Source: Dehalococcoidia bacterium (GTDB lineage Bacteria > Chloroflexota > Dehalococcoidia > Lucifugimonadales > UBA3495). From it: a DNA stretch of 47,239 nt. The DNA lies in assembly GCA_022451925.1 (NCBI GenBank), contig JAKUNL010000009.1, positions 10,923 through 58,161 of the forward strand, in the 5' to 3' direction. Each line of letters starts with the position of its first letter. Position 1 is the first letter of the stretch. A program made the translations under genes and the position numbers. Shown one piece after another: positions 24,167 to 34,005 of the stretch. The notes beneath the pieces are model-generated. The model had not been told where the DNA came from. It did not search any database and was given only the letters and a program-made list of their open reading frames with translations.

Positions 24167-24778
24167 TTAACGACGAGCGGTTTCAATTCCCTCTAACCGG
24201 TCTTCCAAATCTTCTAAGGCGTCCAGCCAGCCCACCGGCGCTAGATTCCTGGCTTTGTCCGGTATCAGCCCGGCTGCAGATAGCAGGAATGAAGCCACTG
24301 GAGATCCAACAAATTTGACCCTCAAGTCATCGACGTCGTTGGTTCCTATATGGGAGTGATTAAATATCTTTCCGGGAGCCCCTTTGTCAGGCGAGCGGTT
24401 ATCGGAGAATCCGGCCATTCCGAGGATGAGGCCAGTCACTACAACTGCCCCGACCGCCAGGCCTGCAGCCATCCCGCCAATTCGATCAGCCCAGCCTATG
24501 GACATACCATATACCAATTTCCTGGTGATGCCCGACATGATCCAAGTGATTGCGATAGTGGGCGTTATTACAAATAGGTAAGAAAGTAGCGTTACGAGAT
24601 CGTGATTGACCGAAAACCCGAATAGCCAGGATTCAACAGTTCCTCGGAGTAATGCGATCGAGACAATTCCGGCTATTATCCCAATAATGGACATATAGGT
24701 GCGAATCAAACCAATCCATATACCTATCAACCCACCCGCTGACAGTGTCACGATAAGGGCAATATCGACCCAGTTCAT
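24167..24778 (-). CDS. CvpA family inner-membrane protein
   Basis: This 203-residue membrane protein has the CvpA layout: MNWVDIALIVTLSAGGLIGIWIG as first helix, then about three more helices (near 30-48, 63-84 and 101-124), with the family pattern GWADRIGGMAAGLAVGAVV in the third to fourth region, and a soluble C-terminal tail rich in charged residues. E. coli CvpA is needed for colicin V production, but wider roles in envelope stress are likely. ATG 24778 has AGGAGG 6 bases upstream. It stands alone, followed by no partner on its strand within 190 bp, and upstream of it is a long gene-poor stretch. Confidence 0.85.
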   Translation of the reverse strand: MNWVDIALIVTLSAGGLIGIWIGLIRTYMSIIGIIAGIVSIALLRGTVESWLFGFSVNHDLVTLLSYLFVITPTIAITWIMSGITRKLVYGMSIGWADRIGGMAAGLAVGAVVVTGLILGMAGFSDNRSPDKGAPGKIFNHSHIGTNDVDDLRVKFVGSPVASFLLSAAGLIPDKARNLAPVGWLDALEDLEDRLEGIETARR

Positions 24779-25759
24779 CGCTAGCCTCCTATAATTGATA
24801 TCTGGTCGTTGGCCCTTGATTAAGGTACCAGGCCTGGTAATTTCTGATGAAGATACTCGGGTTTCTAACGGTTATAAAATCGCATTTAACAGACATAATG
24901 CCACTGAAAGTGTTACTGCTGTATTAATTGTTGCCAAAGCAATCTGCTTGGTCTTCAATGGGGGAATCTATATGAATGAGGAAAAGCTGTGTTTTAGGGA
25001 CGTATATTTTCAGACTGGGTCTTATCTAGGCGATGACGTAATGTCAGAACATCGGATGGAAGGGGCGCTTCTTAGTAATTCCTTACGCTTAAATGTGAGA
25101 GTTAACCCGAACCATATAAACAGCCGACCAATTTGATAGCTAAACCTATAACGCATATTGGATTTAGGTATAGCGAAGGAAGCAACTGGAGTTTCTTCTG
25201 GTGTTAGATTTTGAAGTAGAGAGACCGGATAAGAGGGATTCGGATACGATATCAGGTTCACAATCTCATCCGTAGATTAAACATACCTGCGACACTTTGG
25301 CGGTATTGCTCGAAGACGGGTCTATCAGGTACTTGAGCCTGCAAGTGCTATGGATCGCTGGTTATCCTTCTGGAAGAGTCTATGTCCATAGCGCTTTAGA
25401 TCAAGTGTATACATAAGATGTTGACGCGCGATTGTACTGCCCAAGGCGAGGGTATAAACCCCGGGCTATGCAAGGAGACTCTTACTGCATTCTTTCTTTC
25501 CGTTTCAGCGATGTAAATTTACATTGTGTGGTTCTGGAGTCTGATAGGAACAGATTGCTAGATGACCGAACCAGCTTTAGATTATGGTCAAACCTGCGAA
25601 TATCGCTGAGTTCACTCAGATTTTGGAAATTATCTGTGATAAACCTGCGTCAGTACGGTGATTGTTGGGAGGACTAACTGAGGTGTCAGGCGTAGAAATA
25701 TGTCAGATACGATCGGAGAATCAAGTCCTGAACATCAATGTACCTTTTCGACTACACCG
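24779..25759. other. 981-bp gene-poor region
   Basis: The longest gap in the window, between the cvpA start and the threonine synthase stop. Frames of 113 and 81 residues (24795-25136 and 25432-25677, plus strand) are there but have no ribosome site or protein-like composition. I looked for a tmRNA, RNase P and tRNA signature and saw none. It may hold a decayed gene or an uncharacterised RNA. Confidence 0.45.
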
Positions 25760-26944
25760 CTAACCTTTTTTCGTGCCGCTGATAAGATCCAGATACTTAT
25801 ATCCTGAACCGGTGTTGAACAATACGACTGATTCGGATGGATCCAAGAACTTTTGGTCGAGTAACTTTTTCAATCCAACCAAGGTGGCCGCTCCTTCAGG
25901 GGCAGGGAAGATACCTTCCGCAGTGGCCATCTCATACATAGCGTCAATCATCTCTTGATCAGACACAGCTAGCGCTGTACCGCCTGTGGCCCTTATAGCT
26001 TCTAATATTAGATAATCGGCAAAGGGATGAGGAACCCTGAGCCCGTCCGCCTTGGTAGTGGCGTTTTCCCATAGTCTGGACGAGTCGGCTCCCTCGTTAA
26101 AAGCCCGAACAATCGGCTGACATCCGTCTGCCTGAATCGATATAAACTTGGGTTGTTTGCCTTCTATCCAACCTAACTCCAACAGTTCTTTGAATCCTTT
26201 GTACATACCGATGATTCCAGTACCGCCACCGGTGGGATATATGACAGCGTCTGGCATCTTCCAACCTAGTTGTTGGACCATCTCCAATCCCATGGATTTC
26301 TTTCCCTCGGCACGGTACGGTTCTTTCAGGGTAGACAGATCAAAAAACCCAAGATCCTTGGCCACAGCGACAGCTTCTCGCCCTGCGTCATTGATTAGAC
26401 CTTGAACCAGGTTCAATTCTGATCCGGCTACTAGGGTTTCTTTCTTGTTGGCGTCGGGGGCATCTTGCGGCATGAATACCTTAGTCTCCATGCCAGATCT
26501 AGCCCCGTACGCCGCGGCCGCTCCGGCCGCGTTGCCAGCCGACGGCATGGTGAACCCGTCCACCTTCAGTTCCATGGCTTTTGAGACTGCAGCGGATATA
26601 CCTCGGGCTTTGAAAGTGCCGGTGGGGTTTAATCCCTCTTCTTTGATATAAAGCTCCTTCATGCCCAACTGGTTGGCCAGATTGTGGCTTTTAATCAGTG
26701 GGGTCCCCCCTTCACCTAAGGTGACTATGTTACTCTCGTCGTCTACCGGAAGCAGTTCCGAGTAGCGCCACATGGTATCCGGCCGGCTGGCAAAGCTGTC
26801 TCGGTCCACTTCCCGGCCTAACTTGGCCAGGTCGTAGCGAGCGAACAAGACCTTCTCGCAGCACGGGCTGATGCCTATCAATTGCTCGTGGGGGTAGCTC
26901 TTGCCGCAGACGGTGCATTCTAGATGGCTGATATAGCTGGTCAT
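25760..26944 (-). CDS. thrC: Threonine synthase
   Basis: This 394-residue PLP enzyme turns O-phosphohomoserine into threonine. It has the N-terminal zinc-ribbon-like segment of the short threonine synthases (C10-x2-C13 and C28-C29), the lysine that binds PLP at K112 in PTGTFKARG, the TLGEGGTPL entry, the PSAGNAAGAAAAYG substrate loop and the PTGGGTG phosphate-cofactor loop. It is full length and belongs to the family found in Chloroflexi, archaea and Mycobacteria. ATG 26944 has AAGGAG about 12 bases upstream, spaced somewhat far. It stands alone, without hom or thrB nearby. Confidence 0.93.
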   Translation of the reverse strand: MTSYISHLECTVCGKSYPHEQLIGISPCCEKVLFARYDLAKLGREVDRDSFASRPDTMWRYSELLPVDDESNIVTLGEGGTPLIKSHNLANQLGMKELYIKEEGLNPTGTFKARGISAAVSKAMELKVDGFTMPSAGNAAGAAAAYGARSGMETKVFMPQDAPDANKKETLVAGSELNLVQGLINDAGREAVAVAKDLGFFDLSTLKEPYRAEGKKSMGLEMVQQLGWKMPDAVIYPTGGGTGIIGMYKGFKELLELGWIEGKQPKFISIQADGCQPIVRAFNEGADSSRLWENATTKADGLRVPHPFADYLILEAIRATGGTALAVSDQEMIDAMYEMATAEGIFPAPEGAATLVGLKKLLDQKFLDPSESVVLFNTGSGYKYLDLISGTKKG

Positions 26945-27177
26945 GTGGTCGCTAATCTCCTTCCTAGCTGTGTGATGGATGTGTCTTAATTGATTCTTTT
27001 GGTGCCGTTCCCCTTACTATACCCCAGTTGGAAACCACGGTAACATTTTGTGGTGTTCAAACAAACCAGACAAACTTGCCATCAGACTAGACGTTCAGTA
27101 ATATGCCCGCCAGATGGCATTCTTGTCCCGCCTACTGGGTATTACCTAAAAATTATCTAGGTATCATAAGGAGAATT

Positions 27178-28101
27178 ATGAAACTGGCATTCTATGACGA
27201 TTTTAAACTAGGCGTGGTGAAAGATGACACCGTGGTCGATGTCTCAGAAGCCGTGAGCGGCATCGAACATACCTCGCCCCAAGACCTGATTAACCAGGTA
27301 ATTGAGAACTTCGCTCAGCATAAATCGGCTTTACAGCAAGCTGCTGATAGCGGCCAGGGGAAACCCGTGAGCACAGTGCGTCTGCGGTCTCCTCTGCCCA
27401 AGCCATCGAACATCATCTGCATGGCAGTGAACTATATGGAAGACGGCACTAGGGACGAGCCGGCTCCTATAAACGCGTTCCAGAAATCACCGAACGCCGT
27501 GATCGGTAACGGCGACACTATGGTACTTCCCGACATCCCTGCTTCTATCTTTGAAGGCGAAGCGGAAATTGCGCTGGTCATTGGCAAGAAGGCTAAGAAT
27601 GTCAAACAAGAAGATGCTTACGACTACATATTTGGTTACATCAACTTCATAGATGGCTCGGCACGTGGTCTCCAGGCTGGTGGAAACACCTTCTACCAGA
27701 TGAAATCCCGAGACACATTTGCGCCCATGGGACCGTATCTCGTCACCTCTGATGAGATCGAGGATGCCCAGAATCTGGATATCAAACTATGGGTTAATGA
27801 AGACCTTAAACAGTCTTTTAACACGGACGATATGGCACATAAGATTCCCAGGATCATGGAATGGGTTACCTCTATTCACGAGTTGGAGCCAGGCGACGTC
27901 GTTGCCACGGGTACTAACCACCGAGGCCTGAGCGCCCTGATGGACGGTGATACAGTGGATTTGGAGGTCCAAGGCCTTGGAACTCTGCACTTCAATGTCC
28001 AAGATGACTTGAAACGATCCTGGCTTCGGACTACGCGTTTGGAGATGGCCGAACAAGGCAAAGAGGGAACTACACCTCAGGTAAGTGGCAAATACGCATA
28101 G
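27178..28101 (+). CDS. Fumarylacetoacetate hydrolase family protein
   Basis: This 307-residue metal-dependent hydrolase or decarboxylase of the FAH family acts on 2-oxo or 1,3-diketo acids, as in aromatic catabolism. The metal site is formed by E126 and E128 (SIFEGEAEIALVIGK) and D159 (INFIDGSARG). The family entry LPKPSNIICMAVNY (about 73-86) and DTFAPMGPYLV are also clear. ATG 27178 has AAGGAG 6 bases upstream; a longer frame to 27103 is rejected. It opens the amidase region and may act on ring-opened products made by the flavin monooxygenases in the island (inference). An inverted repeat ends its transcript. Confidence 0.93.
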   Translation: MKLAFYDDFKLGVVKDDTVVDVSEAVSGIEHTSPQDLINQVIENFAQHKSALQQAADSGQGKPVSTVRLRSPLPKPSNIICMAVNYMEDGTRDEPAPINAFQKSPNAVIGNGDTMVLPDIPASIFEGEAEIALVIGKKAKNVKQEDAYDYIFGYINFIDGSARGLQAGGNTFYQMKSRDTFAPMGPYLVTSDEIEDAQNLDIKLWVNEDLKQSFNTDDMAHKIPRIMEWVTSIHELEPGDVVATGTNHRGLSALMDGDTVDLEVQGLGTLHFNVQDDLKRSWLRTTRLEMAEQGKEGTTPQVSGKYA

Positions 28102-28125
28102 GCTCCATGCCGGTATACGTTTTGG

Positions 28126-28151
28126 AAGCCTCCGCTGCCCAGCTGGGGCTT
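28126..28151 (+). terminator. Weak terminator-like inverted repeat
   Basis: AAGCCTC and GGGGCTT form a 7-bp stem with one wobble pair, followed by TCTGTC, 24 bp after the FAH-family stop. It is followed by few T residues, so it is a weak candidate. Confidence 0.35.
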
Positions 28152-28235
28152 TCTGTCAAAACAACTAGTACGGCGTTCCGGTTGTATGATCAGCTTCCTT
28201 TTCATGGTCCGAAATAACAGTCAGGAGTAAATCCC

Positions 28236-28442
28236 ATGGTTAACGAGAACAACTCAGATAAGTCGCCAAAGATCTCCATGGAAGAATTTAAATACATCGC
28301 AGACCGCGCGGGACTGGGCATGGATCAGACAGAGCTTGATGACCTAAAGCCAATCTATGAACTCTATATGGAATATACGGCGATGATGCACTCAATTGAG
28401 TTTGGCTCCGAAGAAATAGTCATGGAATTCCACCCTGATTAA
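28236..28442 (+). CDS. Small GatC/AtzG-like partner of the amidase
   Basis: This 68-residue acidic protein lies 51 bp before the amidase start on the same strand. It reads as two helices (MEEFKYIADRAGLGMDQTELDDLKPIYELYMEYTAMMHSIE in parts) followed by an extended tail VMEFHPD. That layout, small size and place recall GatC and AtzG, which wrap around and stabilise amidase-signature enzymes. No sequence signature proves it. ATG 28236 has AGGAG 8-9 bases upstream. It is expected to bind the neighbouring amidase (inference). Confidence 0.68.
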   Translation: MVNENNSDKSPKISMEEFKYIADRAGLGMDQTELDDLKPIYELYMEYTAMMHSIEFGSEEIVMEFHPD

Positions 28443-28493
28443 ACTTAAATTTTCTAACAGCCAAGGACCATTCTCGATAATAGGGGTAAGGAA

Positions 28494-29900
28494 ATGGCTC
28501 AAGCAAACAAGAAACTACATGAATTGACCATCCGCGAAGCAGGCGAGCTTCTGAAGGATGGAGACCTTTCTCCAGTGGAGTTGACTCAGGCGTTCTTCAA
28601 CCGGATTGATCAGACAGAAGACCGACTCCACTCCTTCATAACGCTGTTGCAAGATCGGGCTATGGGGGAGGCGCGAAAATCCGAGGCAGAGATCCGTAGT
28701 GGCAATTATAAAGGACCGATGCACGGTATACCTATCGTCCTGAAAGACCTATACGATACGGCTGGAATTCGGACAACGTCCGGATCCCAGGTCGATTTCG
28801 ATAGGGTGCCCACTACAGATTCAACCGCCACTTCCCGTCTGGCTGATGCTGGCGCCGTTCTACTGGGCAAGGTGACCATGCACGAATTTGCTCTTGGCGG
28901 GCCAGACTGGACAACACCATTTGAGCCAGCCTGCAATCCTTGGAATTTAAATCATATTACCGGTGGTTCCAGTAGCGGTACAGCTTCTGCTGTCGCTTCA
29001 GGACAGGCCATGGGCGGATTGGGCTCCTGCACCGGCGGCTCAATCCGTGGCCCTGCATCTTTATGCGGCATAGTTGGACTAAAACCGACTTACGGCAGGG
29101 TGAGCCGCGCTGGCGTTGTAACTTTGAGTTGGTCTCAAGACCATGTGGGACCTTTGACCTACACAGTTGAAGACAGTGCATATATGCTTCAGGCCATTGC
29201 CGGCCATGACCCTAAAGACCCCACTAGTAGTAGAGCGGTGGTCCCGGATTATTCTATTTCCCTTCGGGAAGACATAAAGGGTAAGGTGTTCGGCCTACCG
29301 AGGCACTATTTCTTCGATGAGGACCCAAGCGTGGACGCCGAGACGGTGGCAGTAGTCGAAAAGGCGGTTGCTGAGTTAGAAAGCTTAGGAGCCAAGATCG
29401 AAGAGATAGAACTCCCCAGCTTGGATTATATTCGGGCGGCTAACACCATAATCATGGTCTGCGAGGCCTATGCCTTTCACGAACCTAACCTAAAATCCCG
29501 TCCACAAGAATTTGGAGAGATTGTTCGAGCAAGGTTCCGGATTGGTGGAATGCTTAGCGCTGGAGACTACCTTCAGGCACAACGCTGTAGGCAATGGAGT
29601 AAACGGGAGTTTGCGGAAGCGCTGCAAAAAGTAGATTTCTTCGTCACTCCGACTATGACCCAGCCCGCTGCGGCGTTTGAGGGCTATGACCCCATCGCCA
29701 CTATACAGGGTAAGAGCTTCACTGCACCCTTCAACGTCACTGGACTACCGGCAATCTCAGTCCCCTGCGGGTTCACACAATCTGGTCTGCCAGTCGGAAT
29801 GCAGATTGCTGGTAAAGCTTTTGATGAACCCGGAGTGATACAGGCGGCCTATTCCTACCAACAGCACGCTCGATGGTATGAGCAGCGTCCGAACATATAA
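28494..29900 (+). CDS. Amidase signature family hydrolase
   Basis: This 468-residue amidase signature enzyme hydrolyses an amide. The Ser-cisSer-Lys triad is K84 (VLKDLYD), S160 (ITGGSSSGTA) and nucleophile S183 (TGGSIRGPA). The family length and GIVGLKPTYGRVSR are present. GatA is a possible relative, but there is no gatB here and its partner is only GatC/AtzG-like, so a catabolic amidase such as biuret- or aryl-amide-type is more likely. ATG 28494 has AAGGAA just upstream. Transcribed with the small gene before it; it converges with the MFS gene, 9 bp apart. Confidence 0.93.
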   Translation: MAQANKKLHELTIREAGELLKDGDLSPVELTQAFFNRIDQTEDRLHSFITLLQDRAMGEARKSEAEIRSGNYKGPMHGIPIVLKDLYDTAGIRTTSGSQVDFDRVPTTDSTATSRLADAGAVLLGKVTMHEFALGGPDWTTPFEPACNPWNLNHITGGSSSGTASAVASGQAMGGLGSCTGGSIRGPASLCGIVGLKPTYGRVSRAGVVTLSWSQDHVGPLTYTVEDSAYMLQAIAGHDPKDPTSSRAVVPDYSISLREDIKGKVFGLPRHYFFDEDPSVDAETVAVVEKAVAELESLGAKIEEIELPSLDYIRAANTIIMVCEAYAFHEPNLKSRPQEFGEIVRARFRIGGMLSAGDYLQAQRCRQWSKREFAEALQKVDFFVTPTMTQPAAAFEGYDPIATIQGKSFTAPFNVTGLPAISVPCGFTQSGLPVGMQIAGKAFDEPGVIQAAYSYQQHARWYEQRPNI

Positions 29901-29909
29901 AATGCTGGA

Positions 29910-31223
29910 CTAATCATTAGCGGTAGCCGGAGTTGGGGTTGACCTGGCCTCTGGAGGCAGCCCGTCTTCCCAGTCTAGAATCAATACCCTGTCGGTATTC
30001 TCCATGGACATGATGACTACGGCCCCCAACAAACTGGCCGCTATTGATAGGCTGATGGTCAAGATATAATCATCGAATATACCGAATAACACACCGCCAA
30101 TCCAACCTCCCGAGGCCATACCTAGCATGGCGCCTGATAGCTGCCAACCAAAAGAACGTCCCAAGGAGCCTTCTCCGTAATAACGACGATTGATAATTGG
30201 GAACGCCGAACCCTCACCGCCGTAACCGATTCCAAATATCACTGCAAACAGGTAAAAAGTCCAGGTGTCACTGGTCCAAAATAGCATCAGCACTGGAAGT
30301 CCTTGGAGCACATACATCACCGCCATTGTGCCCCTGGCACCTAGAGACTCGGCTAGAACTGGAGTCAAGAAACGAGTCAGGCCACTGACCAGAGCCAGAG
30401 TGCTGAGAACTCCTGCTGCTGCTACCGATCCGACTCCCGACAACACGGCAATGGGGACGATGTAGACAATCACTATGGCATGGGAGAGACAACCCAAGTA
30501 GTGAATCAACACCAGCTTCCAGAAGGCGGATGTCGATTGGATGGATGCTGCCCGTACCTTATCTCTGATCATCCGTATCTCACGAGTGAACTGCTCGTTC
30601 GCCACCTCTGACCGCTCTCCACCAAATGGTTCTAATCCCATGTCTGACGGTTTACTGCGGAAAAAGAATACGATAACGGACATGGTGAGCCCGCAACCAA
30701 TGCCCAATGTCCAGAACGCGATTCTCCAGTCGTAATTTGCTAGTAAGATCCCGATGAGCAGTGTGGTACCGGCCGGGCCAACACCTTGAGCGCATTGGAG
30801 TAGTCCTACACCGACGCCCAGCTTCTCGCGAAACCAATATGTGGCTGAGGTAATCAGGGCTATGTTGAGGCAACTCTGGGTGGAGCCGAGGAATACCCCG
30901 TAGGCCAACCAGATATGCCAGACCTGGCTGGCCATGGCGGCTATGGCGGTGCCGATGAAAAACGAAACAACGCCCGCGAAAAGCACTGGGCGTCCGCCAT
31001 AGCGGTCAGTGGCGATACCGATAAGGGGAGACAGTAGTGCACTCATCACTGCAGATATGCCGTAGGCCAATGTTATTGAACCCTGCTTCCAACCGTATTC
31101 TTCTTGGAGTGGAAGGATTACCACTCCGAAGGCTTGGGTGATGGATCCGCCGCAGAGATACAATAAGATGGACAGACTAATCACGACCCAGGCATAGTGG
31201 ATTTTGGGTAGACGTATCGGCAT
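29910..31223 (-). CDS. MFS transporter, oxalate/formate-antiporter or monocarboxylate-like
   Basis: This 437-residue carrier has about 12 transmembrane helices in two halves with a cytosolic loop at roughly 195-225. The motif between helices 2 and 3 is IGIATDRYGGRPV, a standard MFS A-type loop. The opening PKIHYAWVVISLSILLYLCGGS is typical of the oxalate/formate antiporter and monocarboxylate-transporter branch. The C-terminal tail is proline-rich (PPEARSTPTPA). It lies between the amidase and the luciferase-like monooxygenases and could import a carboxylic acid used there (inference). ATG 31223 has no strong ribosome site. Confidence 0.9.
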   Translation of the reverse strand: MPIRLPKIHYAWVVISLSILLYLCGGSITQAFGVVILPLQEEYGWKQGSITLAYGISAVMSALLSPLIGIATDRYGGRPVLFAGVVSFFIGTAIAAMASQVWHIWLAYGVFLGSTQSCLNIALITSATYWFREKLGVGVGLLQCAQGVGPAGTTLLIGILLANYDWRIAFWTLGIGCGLTMSVIVFFFRSKPSDMGLEPFGGERSEVANEQFTREIRMIRDKVRAASIQSTSAFWKLVLIHYLGCLSHAIVIVYIVPIAVLSGVGSVAAAGVLSTLALVSGLTRFLTPVLAESLGARGTMAVMYVLQGLPVLMLFWTSDTWTFYLFAVIFGIGYGGEGSAFPIINRRYYGEGSLGRSFGWQLSGAMLGMASGGWIGGVLFGIFDDYILTISLSIAASLLGAVVIMSMENTDRVLILDWEDGLPPEARSTPTPATAND

Positions 31224-31426
31224 AGATTAAAAGAGCTGTCTCAGGGCAATAAATGCTTTGGTTATTATATTTAGCCAAAGCTCAAAGCTAATGTTCAGAT
31301 TAGGATTGTAACTGTGATTGGTTCAGTGTGCGAGGATTCCAGGTCTCTCCACTACTGACAATAAAAAGGTTAATATTGTTCCATTAGACGCAGACAGCGT
31401 CAATATCGATAGATTCTAGAGATGAG

Positions 31427-32479
31427 ATGAGTGTATACGGACAAAAACGGGCCCTCAAACTCAGCATTTTAGATCAGAGTCCTTCCCACCAAGGTGAGGA
31501 CTCGGTTCAGTCTTTTCAACGAACCATAGAGCTTGCGACCAAGGCCGACGGCTGGATCTACCATCGATATTGGGTGGCCGAGCACCATAGTTCAGATCGG
31601 GTGATGGGGTCGTCGCCGGAGGTATTGATTTCCCATCTATTGGCCAAGACCAATCGCATTCGTGTAGGTTCTGGTGGCGTGATGCTCCAGCACTATAGTC
31701 CATACAAGGTGGCCGAGAATTTCAATGTGCTGTCGTCCCTGGCACCAGGGCGTGTGGATCTTGGTATCGGTCGAGGTCCAGGGGGGTTGCCTCAGTCAAC
31801 GATGGCCCTCCAGCAAACGACAGCCGGTGAGCGGTCCATTGGTGACAAGATTACAGCATTGCAGGAATTTCTCCGAGGAGACCTCCCTGAGACCCACGAG
31901 TTGCACGGATTGACGGCCAGTCCACGACCGCCCGAGTCGGCAGATATATTTTTGCTGGGAACTTCGGCGTCCAGTGCTGAGATGGCTGCAGAGTATGGTC
32001 TGCCCTACGTGTTTGCTCTCTTTTTGAACAGTGATCTGGATGTGATGACCAAGGCCATGCAGGATTACCACAGCCGATTTCCCGCTGATGTTTTGGTACA
32101 GAAGCGCGCGATGCTCGCCCTTCCAGTAGTGGTAGCCGAAACCGATGATGAAGCTGCGGGACTAGCCGCCAATATAAAGGTCATTCGGATCAGCTTAGAA
32201 AGCGGTCGCACATTGACTACAGCGACCAAGGAGGCGGCTCAGAATTTTGGAAAACAGTCAGGTGAGAAATTCGAGATTAACGTATATGACGCTCCGGTGA
32301 TCCACGGTTCTCCAGAACTCGCGCTGCAGAGATTGGTGGATGTACAGGAATTACATAACGTGGATGAAATTATGGTGGTTACCGCAGTGAACGATTTCTC
32401 AAAGCGACTGAGATCCTATGAACTGTTAAGCGAAATAGCGACTGAGTCAAATATAACTGGGATAACCCAGGGCAGGTAG
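31427..32479 (+). CDS. LLM class flavin-dependent oxidoreductase (MsnO8-like)
   Basis: This 350-residue luciferase-like protein belongs to the MsnO8-type branch, recognised by [15 protein letters not shown] at the N-terminus, [21 protein letters not shown] (about 48-68), and [16 protein letters not shown] for flavin binding. It should use reduced FMN and oxygen. The next monooxygenase gene starts 4 bp after its stop, so they form an operon, and a dedicated FMN reductase comes 1.5 kb later. The start ATG 31427 is preceded by GAGATGAG. The substrate is unknown; pairs of oxygenases with a reductase are typical of desulfonation and heterocycle degradation pathways. Confidence 0.91.
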   Translation: MSVYGQKRALKLSILDQSPSHQGEDSVQSFQRTIELATKADGWIYHRYWVAEHHSSDRVMGSSPEVLISHLLAKTNRIRVGSGGVMLQHYSPYKVAENFNVLSSLAPGRVDLGIGRGPGGLPQSTMALQQTTAGERSIGDKITALQEFLRGDLPETHELHGLTASPRPPESADIFLLGTSASSAEMAAEYGLPYVFALFLNSDLDVMTKAMQDYHSRFPADVLVQKRAMLALPVVVAETDDEAAGLAANIKVIRISLESGRTLTTATKEAAQNFGKQSGEKFEINVYDAPVIHGSPELALQRLVDVQELHNVDEIMVVTAVNDFSKRLRSYELLSEIATESNITGITQGR

Positions 32480-32483
32480 AAAC

Positions 32484-33827
32484 ATGAAAGAGCAGAGAAT
32501 GATGAGAATGGGAGTTTTCCTCTCCGGAAGTGGAGGGAATATGGCTTCTTGGCGCCACCCTAGCGCTGTCCCTGATGGAGCGGTCAACCTGCAATATTAC
32601 CAAGGGCTCACCCGTAAGGCTGAGGATGCAAAGCTGGACTTTGTTTTCTTCGGTGACGGACTTTACATCAGCGAGAAATCGCACCCTAATTTCCTGGTAC
32701 GTTTTGAACCGCTAACCCTACTGGCTGCTTTGGCGATGGACACTACAAATATAGGTCTGGCTGCGACTTTGTCCACCACTTACAGCGACCCCTACACCGT
32801 GGCCAGGCAATTTTCCTCGATAGACCATCTAAGCAATGGTCGGGCTGGTTGGAACATTGTTACTTCGCCCCTTGAAGGTTCTGCGGCTAACTACAACAAG
32901 CCAGAGCACCCCAAGCACGATCTTCGTTATCGCATGGCTGGAGAGTTTGTTGAGATTACTAAAGGGTTGTGGGACTCCTGGGAAGATGATGCGTTCATAC
33001 GGGATAAAGAATCGGGGGTTTTCATAAATGCGGAAAAGCTGCACCGTCTCGATCACAAAGGAGAGTTCTTCAACGTGCAAGGCCCACTTAATATCTCTCG
33101 ATCCAAACAGGGTAGCCCAGTTCTGATTCAAGCAGGCTCCTCTGAGTCAGGCCGGGGGTTCGCCTCCAAAGTGGCTGACGCCATTTTCACCGGACAGTCG
33201 ACCCGAGACGAGGCAGCTAGGTTCTATAAAGATGTAAAACAAAGGGCTAAGTCAGCTGCCCGGAACCCTGACGAAGTACTTATTCTTCCGGGTTGTGGAC
33301 CCATTGTTGGAGACACCACTGAAGAGGCTGAAGCAAAATATCAAGAGATTGCCAACTTGGTGGTCATTGACGATGCACTTAATTATTTGGGCCGCTATTT
33401 CAATGATATGGACTTCTCCCCCTATGATCTGGACGCACCATTTCCGGACCTAGGTGATTTTGGGCGCAATGGATGGGAGAGTACGACGGATAAGATCAAA
33501 CAACAGGCTAAAGACGAAAACTTGACTCTTAGAGAGATGGCGTTGAGATCGACTACTCCTAGAAATGAGTTTATCGGAACGCCTACCCAGGTGGCAGATT
33601 CCATGCAGGACTGGTTTGAGAAAGGCGCGGCTGACGGGTTCATGTTGAACCACAGTGTGCTGCCTCAAGGATTTGATGATTTCGTTGACCAAGTACTTCC
33701 TATCTTGAAAGAACGGGGCCTTTTCCGCACCGACTATGAAGCCGATACTCTACGCGGTAATCTGGGGCTTCCCAAACCAGAGAACCGTTATACTCAGAAG
33801 GTCAAGTCTCGGGAAATAATGAGCTAA
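32484..33827 (+). CDS. NtaA/SnaA/DszA-type FMN-dependent monooxygenase
   Basis: This 447-residue protein belongs to the larger two-component monooxygenase branch, including nitrilotriacetate monooxygenase NtaA and dibenzothiophene sulfone monooxygenase DszA. Diagnostics are [53 protein letters not shown] (about 109-132), and [23 protein letters not shown]. It needs reduced FMN from a separate reductase, and one is encoded close by. It begins 4 bp after the MsnO8-like gene's stop. The full family length is present. Exact substrate not readable; sulfur, nitrogen or aminocarboxylate compounds are known for the family. Confidence 0.94.
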   Translation: MKEQRMMRMGVFLSGSGGNMASWRHPSAVPDGAVNLQYYQGLTRKAEDAKLDFVFFGDGLYISEKSHPNFLVRFEPLTLLAALAMDTTNIGLAATLSTTYSDPYTVARQFSSIDHLSNGRAGWNIVTSPLEGSAANYNKPEHPKHDLRYRMAGEFVEITKGLWDSWEDDAFIRDKESGVFINAEKLHRLDHKGEFFNVQGPLNISRSKQGSPVLIQAGSSESGRGFASKVADAIFTGQSTRDEAARFYKDVKQRAKSAARNPDEVLILPGCGPIVGDTTEEAEAKYQEIANLVVIDDALNYLGRYFNDMDFSPYDLDAPFPDLGDFGRNGWESTTDKIKQQAKDENLTLREMALRSTTPRNEFIGTPTQVADSMQDWFEKGAADGFMLNHSVLPQGFDDFVDQVLPILKERGLFRTDYEADTLRGNLGLPKPENRYTQKVKSREIMS

Positions 33828-33848
33828 AACACATCCCACTACCGCACG

Positions 33849-33876
33849 CTCATCCTGATCCCTGTCGAAGGACGAG
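33849..33876. repeat. Imperfect intergenic palindrome of the CTCATCC...GGACGAG type
   Basis: CTCATCC (33849-33855) and GGACGAG (33870-33876) flank CTGATCCCTGTCGAA. The arms pair with one G-T wobble. It resembles a dispersed palindrome that I remember from many environmental genomes (CTCATCCTGAGCCTGTCGAAGGATGAG). It is in the 178-bp gap between the monooxygenase and reductase genes. Confidence 0.5.
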
Positions 33877-34005
33877 TGGTAACCAAATTCCGGTCGAAAA
33901 TAGTTGTTAATGAGAAAACTTTGTTACACATTTTAACCATGAACCGATGAATCATGGGTGAACCAATTGATGCTGAGATGAAGATAAGAATCAGGAGGCA
34001 TTTCC

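Noticed and set aside
24795-25136. 113-residue plus-strand frame in the 981-bp gap
   Set aside because: No ribosome site before the start, mixed composition and no family resemblance.
25432-25677. 81-residue plus-strand frame
   Set aside because: Arginine- and serine-rich random-like composition, no ribosome site.
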